A DNA stretch of 64,000 bases from Clitoria ternatea (Eukaryota; Streptophyta; Magnoliopsida; Fabales; Fabaceae): NCBI GenBank assembly GCA_037962975.1, contig CM075671.1, forward strand, positions 39,952,501-40,016,500, in the 5' to 3' direction. The notes beneath the pieces were generated by a model. It saw nothing but the letters and a program-made list of their open reading frames with translations. It did not search any database and had not been told where the DNA came from. Of the stretch, positions 48,471 to 61,987 are shown one piece after another. Numbering within the stretch: position 1 is the first letter of the stretch; each line of letters opens with the position of its first letter. The position numbers and the translations under genes were made by a program.

Positions 48471-51400
48471 CTTAGACCCGATCTCTACACAAAACTTACT
48501 CTTAAATTTATGTGATACCATCCAGCTCAGATTTGGTCTATTTTAACTTATGTATTTCAAATAAATTAAATATTTTTATATTATTTCATTGTGTGTATGT
48601 GTATATTAATCCATGGAACAAAATTTTTTATATTTTAGTTTATATATATGTTTGTACATTAAATGATTCGGGTGACAGGAGAACACTTTCACTGTCAGGA
48701 TGTGGCGGATAGATTATTTTTGTCGGTACTCAACATTTAGCAATAAAATTGATATTGCATGATTATATTTGTATTCGACTTATAATTAGGATAAAAGCTT
48801 CAAATTAATGTGTTTTTGTTTAAGTTATAATTTACTATCTTTAAAAATGAATATAAACTCATTGAAAATGATTTTAAGGAACCATTGGACATGTAGATGG
48901 TGGGAAGTTATTTTGGTTTAACTTATGAATCAAAGTTTTGTTAGGAATTATAACTATATTAAATTTAATTCAAATTTTTTTACCATTCATATATAATAGC
49001 CATACATGTCTAAATCCACTTATATGATTTCTAAAAAAAATGATTTCATGTAATGGTCAAAATCACGTGTATAGAATTATATATAGTCGTGATCTTGCCT
49101 ATAAATTAATGTAAAAGAAAATAAAATTTGACTTAAATAACAATACTTCTTAAAAGTAAATTTTTCATGTACAATGTTCAAATTTGGGTGTTTTTTATAA
49201 CTTATTTTAGCCCATGGTCTTTAAATGAGTCCTTCAAAGCACAAATATTCGTTCTATGATTATGGATACTTTGATTTGATGAAATTTTAAGAGCAATTAT
49301 TGCCTAACAAAAGAATGCATCAAATACTTATATCATATACACAAATAAAGTCATAGAATATTAATTATCATGATTCATACAATTATATGTTTCCCTAAAG
49401 GGAAAGCCCAAATGATCAAGTAGGTTTGATTGGCCTAATGCTTTATGGCTCAACCCTACACCAAAAATATTCCATCATGGCTCAGCCCAACACCTTTGAT
49501 TTGATCTGTTTGCGCTTACTTTGCATACCCTATCCAAAATCCAAAACATGTTAAGATTAGTTATTTTACAATAGGATTTGTTTGTTGTAAGTTGGATATA
49601 TACTTATATTAAATTAAGAGATTTTTGTTTTACTTATTTATAATTACTTTATATATATCATGTATAGACTAAAAGAAAATAAATGATTTTAAAGTCTTAG
49701 TAGGCTTTCTATATATAGGGAAAATCGCTTTAGAGAGTCTATTATGGATTTTTTTAAACATTTGACATATCAGGTAAGGGACAAGTAAAACTCATCCTAC
49801 CATAATTTATTATCAGGAGACATGGTAAGAACCAGGAATTGGCTTAAGGAAAGTGAAGGTCATAATTGTTTGCACGACTGTGATGAGTAAATCTGTCAAC
49901 TATAAGGAGTTATAAAATGCTTCGAAAAGGAAAATGGGGAGTCTTGGTAATATCGAGATTGCAAAAATAACCCTAAATGTACAAGACCTCATTAGTCGCC
50001 GCTGGAAACCCAATGACCAAGTGGGGTGGAGGAGTAGTGGTGGTTGTTGCAGTTGGATTGAGAAAAAAAGATAGTGGAATTAGGGGAGACAAAGGAAGAT
50101 GTGTTTTATTTTTTGTTTTACATTTTAATATAGGTCAACATTTAATAACGTTTCATGATACATAGGCTCTACATCATCATTATGTGTTACCTCTCATAAA
50201 TCTCCAAATTGGTGGACCAACCGTCAACCATTAATCAAAGTAAAGGGACTTAAATTAAAAAAAAAAAAGTTAAGAGACCAACTCAAATTAATGTACAAAC
50301 TTAATGGATTAAAGGTGTAATTTTGCCTTTAACTTATTTTGATGTGTACAATAAAAGATTCCTTGATTTTTCTCTCTTTAATTTTCTTTATCAAGTTCGG
50401 TATTTTTGTTGAATATCATGAACTAAATACATTATATTATTCTAAAATATCAATTAAAATATTTATTTTATCTAAAATAATAGTTTCAAAAGATTCATCA
50501 TCTTTATAACCTTAACTTCACATTCTACTTAAATCGCTCGAATTTCATCATAATCAAAATAGGACAAAAATTATCATTAAATTTATTTTTAAAATTTAAT
50601 TATCTACTTCTTTAAAATTATTTTATTTATTTGACGGCCATCCCATTATCTAGCTCCGCCAATATAATTAGAAATATAATTATTCTTTATTAAATTTGGA
50701 TAGATTGCATACCTCTTGTGACTTGGAAGGGGCACTCGAACTTGGGCAATTATTATTAGCATAATATTATACCCCAGGTGACCTTTGCTCGAGCACGACT
50801 ACTGGGGGCCGGGGCATACGATACATATATGTAAGTACTTTTTCCTAAGTTCAAGTTTCTAAACTGAACAAAATGAATCTCCAACTCTGAATTTATAGTT
50901 ACGCACTTGAAGTATATAATTATCGTGTAAAAAATATAATTTCAGAACATTATCAGAAAGAAATATATAATTTCTGGGACGAGGATTGAGGAAGCGCACG
51001 GAGACCTATGCTAGTTAATCGACTATTGTAGTGAAAGAATTGCAAGTGGCTGCATAATTAAGGTCAAATCACGTGAAGAAAGTGCACTTTTATCTATTTA
51101 ATTATAAAGCATGAAGAGCCATAATTGGTTAGTTGGTGTAGTGGATAGTATTTAATTTGATCAGAATCTCAGCATTGTTTACAGGAACCGATGATATCTG
51201 GTCCGTTCTTATCTGTGATTTGTGAAGGGCAATTGCGTCAAGAAATAGTGAACAAGGTGCAAAAATTCGCCGAGTTTTCGCCATCCAAAAGTACGATGAA
51301 AGAAAATGGGCACGTGTCACTGTTTTTATGTGTAGAATGGAAAGCGAAGGTTCATAAAGAGCGGAACTTCCACTTTTTTGGGTTTTTTAAGGTTTCCAAT

Positions 51401-52126
51401 TAAGGAATCCGCGATTATGGCAAAACCCCTGATATTGTCCGTGAACCAATCACTAATAATGTCTTTGTACTTTTGGCACCGGGAAACATGCCTAACAAAA
51501 TAACGTTCCTTTAAAATTTTAATTATAAAATTATCATTATGTTTCTTGTTTTAAAAAATTTATATTTAAAAAATAAAAAAATATTTTTAATGTTTCTTCT
51601 ATAAAATCTTAAAAATAAAAAACATGATGATGGTTTTAAAATTAAAATTAAAAAATAAAAAATAAAAAAATGTTTTTACAATCTAAGCAAACCTTGATTG
51701 TTTCTTTTCTTTTTTGATGTTTGTTTCTATTTTCTATTTTTCCTAATAAAAATTGGCAAATATACGTACATTTTTTCAATAGAAAATTTAAATGTTTTCA
51801 AAATAAATTTATAAGTCAGTTTTAAGAGGAAAAATCACCGAAACTTTGCTCTGACTAATTTAAAAAATGACGACGATAATGTTAAATTTTGTAATTAATT
51901 AGTAATAGTAGTTAACGGTGATTATCATTGAATGTAAGATGTCCTTAAAGATAACCAGTGAAACAGCTCCTTATATATACCATTCAAATGAAATTAGGAT
52001 AATTGTTGGAAATGAATTTTAAGTTATTGTTTGGGACAATGATCTAATTTATTTAAGGTCTAGTTTGATTAGACTTGTTTAATATTATCTCTTCTTTAAA
52101 ATATAAGTAAAAATAATTACTTTAAC
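48471..52126. other. AT-rich intergenic region, nothing recognised
   Basis: No supported gene. Overlapping short frames at 51129-51403 on both strands have no family resemblance. A GC-rich patch near 50745-50825 (CCCCAGGTGACC ... GGGGGCCGGGGC) is unexplained. Confidence 0.5.
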
Positions 52127-52134
52127 ATAACAAT

Positions 52135-52601
52135 TAGGGATGACAACGGGACGAGACAGGTGTGGGTAGTATGTTACTGCTACCCATATCCACTAGTTTT
52201 AGACGAGTAAGGAATATTCGCAGGTCGGGTAGTGGATATTTATAAGTATTTATGATTATTTTTTTTATAAAATAATACTAAAAAAGAAAATATGGTACAG
52301 TGTACTAAACATAATATTATTTTAGTATAATATAATTTAAATTAATATTGTATCATACATTACAACTTCATAAATTAAAAGTATTATCATTGAAAAATAT
52401 TAAATTTTGTTTATCTCATTATAAAATTATAAAAAACTTAGATATTTAAATATACTTAATAAAAAATAAATATTAATAATTAAATGGGTACCCACAGGGC
52501 AGGTAGTGTGATACTGCTACCCACCTGTTTAGTAAATATGCGGGTACCCATAGCGGGTAACCCATGGATTACTCGTAGGCACAGGTTTTTTGTCATCCCT
52601 A
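52135..52601. mobile_element. Complete hAT-type MITE, 467 bp, with 8-bp target duplication
   Basis: Ends TAGGGATGACAACGGG (left) and, on the other strand, TAGGGATGACAAAAAACC (right). Flanks ATAACAAT (52127-52134) and ATAATAAT (52602-52609) differ at one base. GGGTA/TACCC-rich subterminal regions enclose an AT-rich core. Diverged relatives lie at 11925-12260 and 36545-36900. Confidence 0.8.
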
Positions 52602-53079
52602 ATAATAATGATTGGAAGTAGTTATATACATCATGTTTCAAATATTTAATGTAATATCCTAAAATACCTATAATATCATTTATTATATACAAAGCATTAG
52701 TTGTCTTGAGAATAATGACACTGGAAAAGTATAATTTTGTTTATATTATGAATCTAAAAAATCCCATTAAAATTTCTTTATATACAGAATCAAAGGTAGC
52801 AAACTATTTAGTTAAAAACGAGTTTGAGCTTTTGATAAGGTTTTTTAAATTGTCAGACCAGTCTTTTTAAGTCATCATATATAATTTTATAAAATAAATA
52901 ATAATTTATAATAAACATGATATTTTCTATAAAGTACAATTTATAAAATTACCCTTATTACAAAAAATTGATAATTAAATATATATTTTATGTTGGTTGT
53001 TAGTCTTTTAGAGGTTTGCTAACTTGTTTAAAATATACTCATTGATTTATTTGATACTGTATTTTTGTTAATTTTTTTA

Positions 53080-53166
53080 TTGGCCTTAATGCAAATCAGA
53101 CTTTTATATAAGCTATGTTAACTAGGCTTTATGGTCGTTTTAAATCTTTGAGGCCTGAACAAGGCT
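53080..53166 (+). mobile_element. Fragment homologous to the right end of the adjacent hAT
   Basis: TTGGCCTTAATGCAAATCAG, then ACTTTTATATAAGCTATGTT and AGGCTTTATGG, resembles 61790-61880 (CGGCCTTAATAAAATCAAGT, then TTTTATATAAACTATTAGGC) in the same orientation. It directly precedes the left end of the large hAT. Confidence 0.4.
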
Positions 53167-56100
53167 AGTATAAATAGTGGGGATGAGAATAGGTCAAGCC
53201 AACCGACATAAGCCTATGGCTTGACCTACTTAATAAAAAGGCTGGGTTCAAGCTTTTAAAAAATATTTTTAATTTAAAAGGCTTTTAAAAAGGTCTTTTA
53301 GGCCTGTCGGGCTAGCCTATTTATAAATCCTTATATACTTAATTTATATTTATAATTTTTAAAATATAAAATCACACTTATAAATTATAATATGTAATAA
53401 ATTAAAATGTTTATATTTTATAAATTTAATATTTATTTATTAGTTCTAAATTTAAATCTAATTATAGTGGTAAACCTAGAGTCATTTTAGTCTTTTTTCA
53501 TTAGTCACCCGAGAAATCAAAAGTCAAAATTAGAAACTCTTTCTCCCATTCTTGCCCTATTCCATTTTATTGGTTCTCTTTCTATATGCTTAATGTTATC
53601 AACACAAGGAAGTTGTTTCCCATCAAAATTACCTAGCATTGTTGTTATAAATGTATGTGTTTGCTATATGCAAGGTTGTGGTTTTTACTGTGAGGGATAT
53701 TTTTTTGTCATTCCCATATGAAATGTGGTTTCTATGATGTGTTCAAGGACTATATTGGAAGATGCATATATTTGTTTTTATTGGAAGATGCACCAATATT
53801 TTATTATGTACTTGGTCGAGGTTCAACAAGATCACTTTGTGTGTCAATGAGCCAAATCTTTTTCATGCTTTTACAATATTTGATTTGATTTCCACATTCT
53901 TTTTCTATATTATTCTCATGTTATGATGACAACACATAAATATAAATAATAAAACATATTTATACATTCACTTATTGAACCATATAACGATTAAAATCCT
54001 AAACCCAATTATTCAATAAAATTACACACTTAGGCCAACATGATGTTTTAAATTATATTTTTATTTTTCTTTACAAATCAAGCATGTCATGTATATTATG
54101 TTTTTAAGTAAGTTTGTTTTATTTGTTGCCATATATAGTAGGGTAAAGTTAGCTATATTGTCATTGTAGTTTATGTTTAATTTACTAGTTGTTACCCTTC
54201 ATGGTATGGTTTTAGTAAAGTCTTTATTTTAAATTCTCCACTCTATATTGTTTGGTTTATTTGCTTTATGTTTGTATAATATAATTTTAAGTTAAATATT
54301 TATTTTATTTATTTGTTTTCATGTATAGTATGTTTTTAATTAAGTATTTGTTTGGTTTTAAATTTAAGTGCATGTTTTTTCATCAGCCAATTTATAAAGC
54401 ATGCTTATTTACCATGTGTTTTATTCATTTCCTTTTATAAGCCTTTCATGTGGCTTCTCCTTTTAGTCAAGAACCTATGGTTACCATTAATACTATAGCA
54501 AATGGATCCAAGTTGGCTTGAACATGACAAACAAGACGGTGAAAAAAGCAAGGATGAAACACGTGATCATTCTATCATCAAGAAGAAAGGTAGAACATCT
54601 TTTTAAAGTCGAGATTGGTCAAGGTGTGTTGAAAGATATTTGCAAATATTGTAAGGAAAAGTTTTCTACTAGAGGCAAAGGATCCAACATAGGCCATTTG
54701 AGGATACATATAAATAATTACTCGTAGAGGAGGTTGAAATTGATCATTAAAAAGAAACAAGCTATAATTCCATTTAAACCTTCAAATTCTATTGATCTAA
54801 TTTTGATTCCTGGGGTGAGGTACTCAAATGAGAGGATGTGAAAGATCATTGTCATAACTATTATAGTGCATGAGAATCCCTTTACTATAGTTGAGGATGG
54901 GATTTGGATATGGGACTTTCAATATGCAAACTCGGATTTCCAAAAGGTCACTTACAACTACTAAAAGTCATTGATTATTAATATATGTGGAAGAAAAGAA
55001 ACAATTAAAGACATTGTTGAAAGGTGTGAGAAAAATTAGTTTGACTCTAGATACGTGGAAATCAAGCCATCAGGTAGTTGAGTGCATTGTCATCATTGAC
55101 CACTTTATTGATGCGGTATGGAATCTTCAAAAAGACTTGAGTTTTGTATACGTTCCTACACCAAGGCATGGAATTAATATGACCTGTGTGATTTTCAAGT
55201 GCTTGAAGCTTTGTGTTATTGAAAATAAAGTATTTTATGTTTTAGTGGAAAATACTTCCTATAATGATAATTGTATTCAAAATTTAAAAGATAACTTATC
55301 ATTAAATAGTAAGTTGTTTCTTGGGGGTTCCCTATTTCATATTAGGTGTTGCGCACATATACTAAATCTCTCAATGTAAGATGACCTAAGTAGGATTTGG
55401 GGTATAATTTATAATATCCGTGAAAGTGTGAAGTATGTCAACCATAGCGATGCAAGTTGAAGGCCTATTGTGATATTGTTGAGCAAAAGGGTTTGAAGGA
55501 GAGGAAACTTACCATTGATTGTGTGACAAGATGGAATTCTACTTATTAGATCTTGTCACTTGCTTCAATATTCAAGATTTTACCGACTTATAAGGAAAGA
55601 GAACCTCATTATGACTATGAACCTTTACTTGAAAATTGGGACAAAGTTGAAAAAGTTTGTCAAGTCTTGGAAATGTTCAATTTAGCTACTCATATGATCA
55701 TAGATAGTGAGTATCCCACTGTTAATTAGTACCTTGTTGAAGTTTGAAGGGTTAAATAGATTAATTAATTTTATTAACAAATATCATAATAAACCTTTTA
55801 CTAACCTTTTATTAACAAATAGAAGGTAATAAACATCATACTAAACCTTTTTTCACAAGTAAATGATAAGGAAATAGAGTATGAACACCTTTCATGAGAG
55901 ATGGAAACTCAAATGAATGCAAAATTTGATAAATATTAGGGGCAGTGTAATCTCTTAATGACTATTGCTTAGTTTAAATTTCATATTATAGATTTATATT
56001 TTCCTTTGATATATCAAGCAAATAAAGTTGTTAAGGAAAATATAAAAAAGGTGAAGAGTTTTTCTAAAAAAAGTTATATGTGAGTATGTAGCTATAAATG

Positions 56101-56414
56101 CAAAAGAATCATCCATTGTTGGAGGTGATACTAATAATAGTGATAAATAACTATTCATCTTTTACTTCACAACAATTTTCATTACTTACTAGATTTAATC
56201 ATATCATGAACATTGTGCGCCAAAAGGAATGAGTTCCAATAATGAAATCAAAGTTACATGCTTACCTTAATGAAAATGTTTGTGTTTCGAATGAAAATAA
56301 CTTTTTAATTACTTGGAATAATGAAGGAAAAATAGTTTAAAATATAAGATCTTGTCAAAGATGGCTACTTATATACCAACAGTTCCTATCTCTATTGTGA
56401 CTTTAGAGTCTAGA

Positions 56415-59248
56415 TGTAACATTCCTGGTATTTTAATAAAAAATTTTGGAGAGTGGGAAATATTAACAAATGTTTTAGAGATTTATTTAATATTTGATCT
56501 TCCTGAACCGGGGTCAGGGAATCCGGTGGTGGGCCGGTCTCAAATGTGAGGGTCAAACGGTGTTGAAGATCGGGTGTGCAGAGAAGAACGGTCAAAGACG
56601 TGCTGTCTTGTGACTGACGCTTATCCAGTGTTCCTGGAGTGGTCTTGGACTAACCGGTGTGTGGAAAGCGCCTGACTTGGAATCATAGTCTGGGTCAACC
56701 TCTTGTAATGGCTGAGACAATTGGATATGCATAACAAAGATGTAAGGACGGATGAAGTATCCGACCTCTCAAGTGTTAGCTCGGATTACCGATGTGTGGA
56801 CACTACGCCTGGACACCGGTTGTCCGGTATCCAGCTCGGATCGATACTCTTGTGAAGTATTAGACAGTTTCGAATAATTAAGCATTGTGAAAGCAAATCA
56901 ACGTAGGATCCCAATGTGATGAAATTGATTAAAAAGCTTTTAATGAGAATGTAAATGAAATGGGGGAAAAGGCTGTCTTTCCCCCGAGCTTTATATAAAA
57001 GGAAATTCTCTCTCTCCCTTCTTCATTATTTACGAACTACTTCTTCTTTTTATCTGTTCCTTCTTCTTCGTTTCTCCTCACTTGTCGCTAAGTTGCATGC
57101 GCCGGGGGAGGACTCCGTTTGTGTTAAAGCTTCAATCGAACCTCATTCCTGTGATCGTGGCCTCAAGGTGAGTCCACTGATCCGTTTTATTGTGGCTCCT
57201 TGTTCCTTTTTGTTTCTCTGGTAGCCAAGGGCCATGCATGGCTGTATTCGAGTCTGTTCTCCACTCCTTTAGTGAGTGTGAGCTTAAGTGTGGCCTATGA
57301 GCTAAGAACATTGGGTTAACGGGTTTTACATTCTGACCCGTAGGTGGTAGGTTAAGCAACGAAAGGCTAAGTGACGGAGCTGAGACTGCAAATCCCGTGC
57401 CCAGAGGAAGGGACCGACACCGAGAGTAGATCATCGAAGCGTGGAATCGAGGTAAGGGGGTGTTCGGGTTATGATTAATTAGAGTAGGATCTACCTCTTA
57501 TCCGAGCCGTTGAATAGTGCGAACAGGGTAAGAAAATGTTATTGCATGTTGTTGTATGCCTATGTTTGTGTATGTGTGACCATGTACACCGATCAATTGA
57601 GGATCGGGTGTGTGACTGAGTTAATTATGAAATGAGTTTGAAATATTTAATGTTGGGATAATCGGTGTTACAATGTGAATCCGGGCTTGACAAGCAGGTC
57701 ACCCGAGTGATGAGAAAGTGATGTTGATGGCCAAGTTTGATATGGGAAATGTGAACTGTATGTATAACTATGTGGTGTGGGACGGCCGACGGTATATTAT
57801 AGCTCTTCATTTCCGGCTCCCGTGGTTTTTGTGCCCAGTTGAGCTACCCAGTGGTCAAGTAGGACCAGTGGTCGAGGTGGAGAGTCAAGCAGGACTCGGT
57901 GAACCAAGCAGGGTTCACGGGGTGTCAAGTAGGACCCCTAGCTGAAGGCCGATCCTTTAGTATCCGGATACTAGGAGTCAGATTGCATAAGAGTCAGTGG
58001 TGATCATCGATGAATTTGATATATGTGCTAAGTTAAGTGGATGTGTTCATTGTGTGTAATGTGCTATAATTTCCGAGTGTGACTCGATAAATCTCCGAGT
58101 GAAAATTTAATATATTTGATGAGTATGAATTGTTATCTCTACCGAATGCTGTTGTTGGGCTTGCCGACTGAACTATTACGATTTCCGAATGAGATATATA
58201 TATATATATATACATATTTAATTTGTTAAATTCCACTTTACATTAATTATGATGCCAAACACTCACCCTTGTTGTTATTTTAATTTAGTTACCAGTGACA
58301 GGGAGGAAGCCGGAGCCATGGAGTCGCACCAAGGAGGAGATCGATGCCAAGGCCCGAGAGATTTTGAGTGATTGTGTAGGGTATATGTGTATAGGGAGTT
58401 TCCGAGTGCTTATTATTAATTGTGTGCCAACTTAAGTCAAATCAGATGCGAATTTATATTTTAAAATACATGAATCTTTATGTTTTCTTGTTTGCTGTGT
58501 CAGCTCATTAACTAGCGGATCCATTCCCGAGTAGGGGATAACCGAGAGACCCCCATTCCGGGTGGAAGGTTAGAATGCCCCGAGTGGGATTGGTTGGGAG
58601 AGAGTTCTGAGTGAAGAAAGTGTGTGAAGATTCCGAGTGAGGAAGGCGTATCATGATTTCAAGTGAAGAGGAGTTGAATGTGTCCGAGGGGGAAATCCGA
58701 GCCTCTTCCGAGGGAGTTGTGACCGAGTTAAGCTTCCTGAGTGAGAGGTAGTAATGAGTCAAGTGTGGAATGCCCGAGTGAGTGAAAGTGGAGTGTTTTC
58801 CGAGTGAAACCCTATTGCTGAGTAAACCATTTTACCGAGTGAATCCCCATGCGAGTTCGCTTGTGCGTCTGGTTCGCTTAGATTTCAGAGTGGCATCCGC
58901 TCAAGCGAATCGGTACTCGCCTAAGCGACTCTCGGGTTTCGCCTAGGAATGTTGGGGTCTCGCTCAGGTGAGTGACCCCTGTTCTCTTCTTCTTCTTTTG
59001 TCCTCCCTTCTTCTCCCGCCGTTCCAACTCCATCTTAACGAGCGGATGTTATTCTGTGTGCACTCTTATTATGATTTTGATTGCATTAAAGTGAATACTA
59101 TTATTTATCAAGATCGAGTGGGTTAAGAGTTAAAAGAAGTAAATACAAATTTATACTATGATACAAATTTTATTCAATGCGAAAGTGATATTGTGAAAAT
59201 AATTTGCGATATATAAATAAAAAGGGGAAATTGACCTAAGATGTTACA
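56415..59248 (+). mobile_element. Solo LTR of a Ty3/gypsy element, 2.83 kb
   Basis: Begins TGTAACATTCC and ends GATGTTACA, with inverted TGTAACA/TGTTACA tips. Flanking 5-bp duplication CTAGA (56410-56414) and CTACA (59249-59253); the hAT coding sequence shows CTACA was the original. The interior has a TC-rich leader near 57000-57100, a donor-like CTCAAGGTGAGT near 57170, an acceptor-like TTACCAG near 58292, a (TA)n run at 58195-58212 and many CCGAGTGA motifs. There is no pol sequence, so it is a solo LTR left by recombination. Confidence 0.85.
58195..58212. repeat. Short (TA)n run
   Basis: About nine TA units within the solo LTR. Confidence 0.85.
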
Positions 59249-60129
59249 CTACATTTAATGCTGGAGGTCGAGTTATTGATGAGTACTAGTCTAAGTTGAG
59301 CTAGTGAAGGGTCCATTGAAGCACTTGTGGGTTGACTTTGTATAAATATGGTTTGAAGAAAAAGTCAAAGGTTTATTCTATAATTGTCTTTTTATTTTGT
59401 TGTTTCTATTTAATTATTAATGATAATTGTTAGTAAAGGGTTTATCTTTATGTTTTAATTACATTTTTTCCTTATTTTGAAAGGGAATAGACAAATTAAG
59501 GAGATCTTCTTAAAAATTTGATGCATGATTCAACCCTCATGGATTGATGACTTATTCCAAGTGGTTTTCTTCAATATTGCAATGCTGTGAAGTTTTAGAA
59601 ATTAAATAATTATGTTTTGTTTGGTAATTAAGGCTTGAAGCATTTTGTGTTAGGATTTGGATGTCTTTTGGAATGTTTTAGATTTGATGAATATATTATG
59701 TTTTGTTTGGTAATTTAGGGGTGTTTTATATATTAAACATGGGCTTTTGGTCAATTTGAGACCTATAAGAATTATTAATGTTATGATTAATGATACTAAA
59801 TTCAGATTGTGATATCATTATTGTGAGTTGTAACTACTTAAATATTAAATCTTGTACAAATTATTGTTTCTATATTTATTAATTGGTAACTTAGTGTTCC
59901 ATTTTGCTATCATAGTTACATACAAATTGCTTCCTTTTACATAAATGCTAATTTAAAAGATAGGCTTGCCAGCCTATTTAAAACTAGGTATGTTGGCCTA
60001 TTTAGAAGATAGGCTCGCCGACCTATTTAGAAGAAGTATGTCAATTGATAACTCTCGTAAGTGTATGGGTTTTTGTCATGTAATAAAAAGAATTTGTATC
60101 CACAAGGACTGTGTTTCAAGTACTAACAT

Positions 60130-60564
60130 AGTTTTAAAAATCAGACTGGTCGGTTCGACCAGTTGGACCAGGAATCGGTCAGGTACTGATCCGGACAAGG
60201 AAAAAAACCGGGGCATCTCAAAACCGGTTAAACCTGCAGATTTCTAAAATTGTTTTTTTTGCTTTATTTTGTTATTTTAAAAAAATTATATTAAAAATAT
60301 TTTTAAATAAATAAAAAATCTTATATATAATATTTACATATTATTTTTATTTATTATAATTTTTAATCTTATAAAACATGTAATATGATCCTTAGTTAAC
60401 TTAGGTTTTATATAATTCATTGTTAAAATATCAAAAATTATATTATATTATATTAAAAATATATATTATTATAACCAGTTCGACCACGGTTTAACCAGGT
60501 TGAACCAATGAACCATGAACCAGCACCTTCACCGATCCAATTACCGATCTAATTTTTAAAACCT
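60130..60564. mobile_element. ACCGG-type hAT MITE, 435 bp
   Basis: Left end AGTTTTAAAAATCAGACTGG and right end on the other strand AGGTTTTAAAAATTAGATCG are inverted copies. Both continue into CGGTTCGACC/GGTTCAACC-rich subterminal sequence around an AT-rich core. No convincing 8-bp duplication. It is inserted in the right part of the large hAT. Confidence 0.65.
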
Positions 60565-61780
60565 TGAGTACCGATATATTGAGATTATGCGTTATCCATA
60601 TAGCAAAGAAATTATTTAAGTTGCTAAATTATCAAGTAGACTTTTTAAAACTAAGGACCTTTGTAAGAATCAAGTATTTCTTGGGATTCCAAAGTGATCA
60701 AATGCAACTTATATAATTTTATAATGATTTTCCTTATTAACAAAGACAAATTAAGTCTTTTAAGGCAGATTTTCCTAAGCTAATTAACATTTTCCTCTTG
60801 ATCATGTATTAACGTATTTAACTATCAAAGAACCACGTTTGATCCTAAGCTAAACCCATTATTGATTCATGAAAATCTCTCTTTCACTTAGTTCCTCAAA
60901 ATGTTTGAATTACTCTTGTTATCTAACCTATGTTCAATTCAAAAGGTTTCAAACGTTAGAAGATCTCTCAATCATTCCTAATCGTTTATGATCACCTAGA
61001 ATTATCTCGAATTCATAAGGCACAAAGAGCAACAATTGAATTGAATAAAAAAAAATATAAATTCATTAATTTGGATATCAAAGCAAAATCATACTCAGAG
61101 TTGTCACATCTTATTCATACTAAGAAAAAGGGGTTTATTTACCCATGAAATCAAAACACCCCAAACTAGGACTCAAGAAAAATAGAAAAAAAACAACAAA
61201 ATTACACTAAGAATTACAAATCCTAATCAAATACCAATTGCTTTCACGATCCTCTTTGATTAGTCCTTTGTTCTTTAGCGTTGTTATCCTTTCTCTCTTC
61301 CAAGTTCTCTGTCGCAGCTGTCATAGAGTTTCAGAAAAGGTCGTGATGCCTCTAAAGAGATAGGGTTGCAAAATTTATACTTTTACGCAGCCCAAACCAC
61401 GATTGTGGTAGGAAACACGGCCAAACCGTGGTTCTCTCTAGAAGGCTTAAAATCATCTCAGCAAGCAAGTAATGTAAACCACGACCTGACGGTGTTTCTT
61501 GCCATGGTTGTGGTTCTCTCTGGGTGACTTTTCTTGTTTTTTTGGGGTCCTTACTTCATGTCATGCTCTCTTAAAACCTCAAACTTGTTTTCAATTGGTC
61601 CAATATAATGCAAAACCTACAAAACAAAAATACTCAAGCAACACATGCAGAAAGGAAAGATATAACATAGGATGAAGGGGAAAATGCAATATAGTATGCT
61701 CTAAAAACCTAAGGAAATAACCTCAAATATAGTATTCTAAAACACTCATCATCAATGACAAGTCTACATTGGCCTATTTT
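60565..61780. other. Non-coding part of the large hAT element
   Basis: AT-rich, no frame recognised. The phrase AACCACG...GTGGTT recurs inverted at 61395-61515. Confidence 0.4.
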
Positions 61781-61987
61781 GATCACGTTCATCGGGTTAT
61801 TTATCGGCCTTAATAAAATCAAGTTTTTATATAAACTATTAGGCCTAATTATGCTTCTAAACAATCTAAACCAAGCCTATAATTTTGGCCTATGTCAGAT
61901 GACAAGCCAGATCCAGGTGCTAAAATTATGAACTAGGTCAGCCTTAAGCCTTGTAAAGCCCTGCTTGACCTATTCTCATCCCTAATA

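Larger units (their letters stand above)
54502..59335 (+). pseudogene. hAT transposase (Ac/RICESLEEPER-like), interrupted by solo LTR
   Basis: Start MDPSWLEHDKQDGEKSKDET at 54502, then a BED finger (CKYCKEKFSTRGKGSNIGHL...H). The catalytic-domain region at 54987-55379 reads ISLTLDTWKSSHQVVE, HFIDAVWNLQKDLSF and LGGSLFHIRCCAHILNLSM. Further degenerate coding follows around 55380-55760. The C-terminal dimerisation domain begins near 56360 (SKMATYIPTVPISIVTLES) and resumes after the LTR at 59254 with TFNAGGRVIDEY. In the family these join as VASES-TF-AGGRVID, so the LTR sits exactly inside this motif. Frameshifts and stops elsewhere show the gene had also decayed. Confidence 0.9.
53179..61982 (+). 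mobile_element. Large hAT element with nested insertions
   Basis: Left end GGGGATGAGAATAGGTCAAG at 53179; right end on the other strand GGGATGAGAATAGGTCAAGC ending at 61982. Flanks TAAATAGT and TAATAAGG could be an eroded 8-bp duplication (5 of 8 match). It encloses a hAT transposase pseudogene, and GCCTATTTA/TAGGC subterminal motifs recur at both sides (53280-53330; 59960-60040). After removing the solo LTR and the MITE it is about 5.5 kb, a plausible autonomous length. Confidence 0.7.

Noticed and set aside
51128..51200. tRNA-like start (GGTTAGTTGGTGTAGTGGATAG)
   Set aside because: Superficially like an A box, but there is no B box (GGTTCGA) at the right distance and no cloverleaf, so neither a tRNA nor a tRNA-derived SINE is supported.
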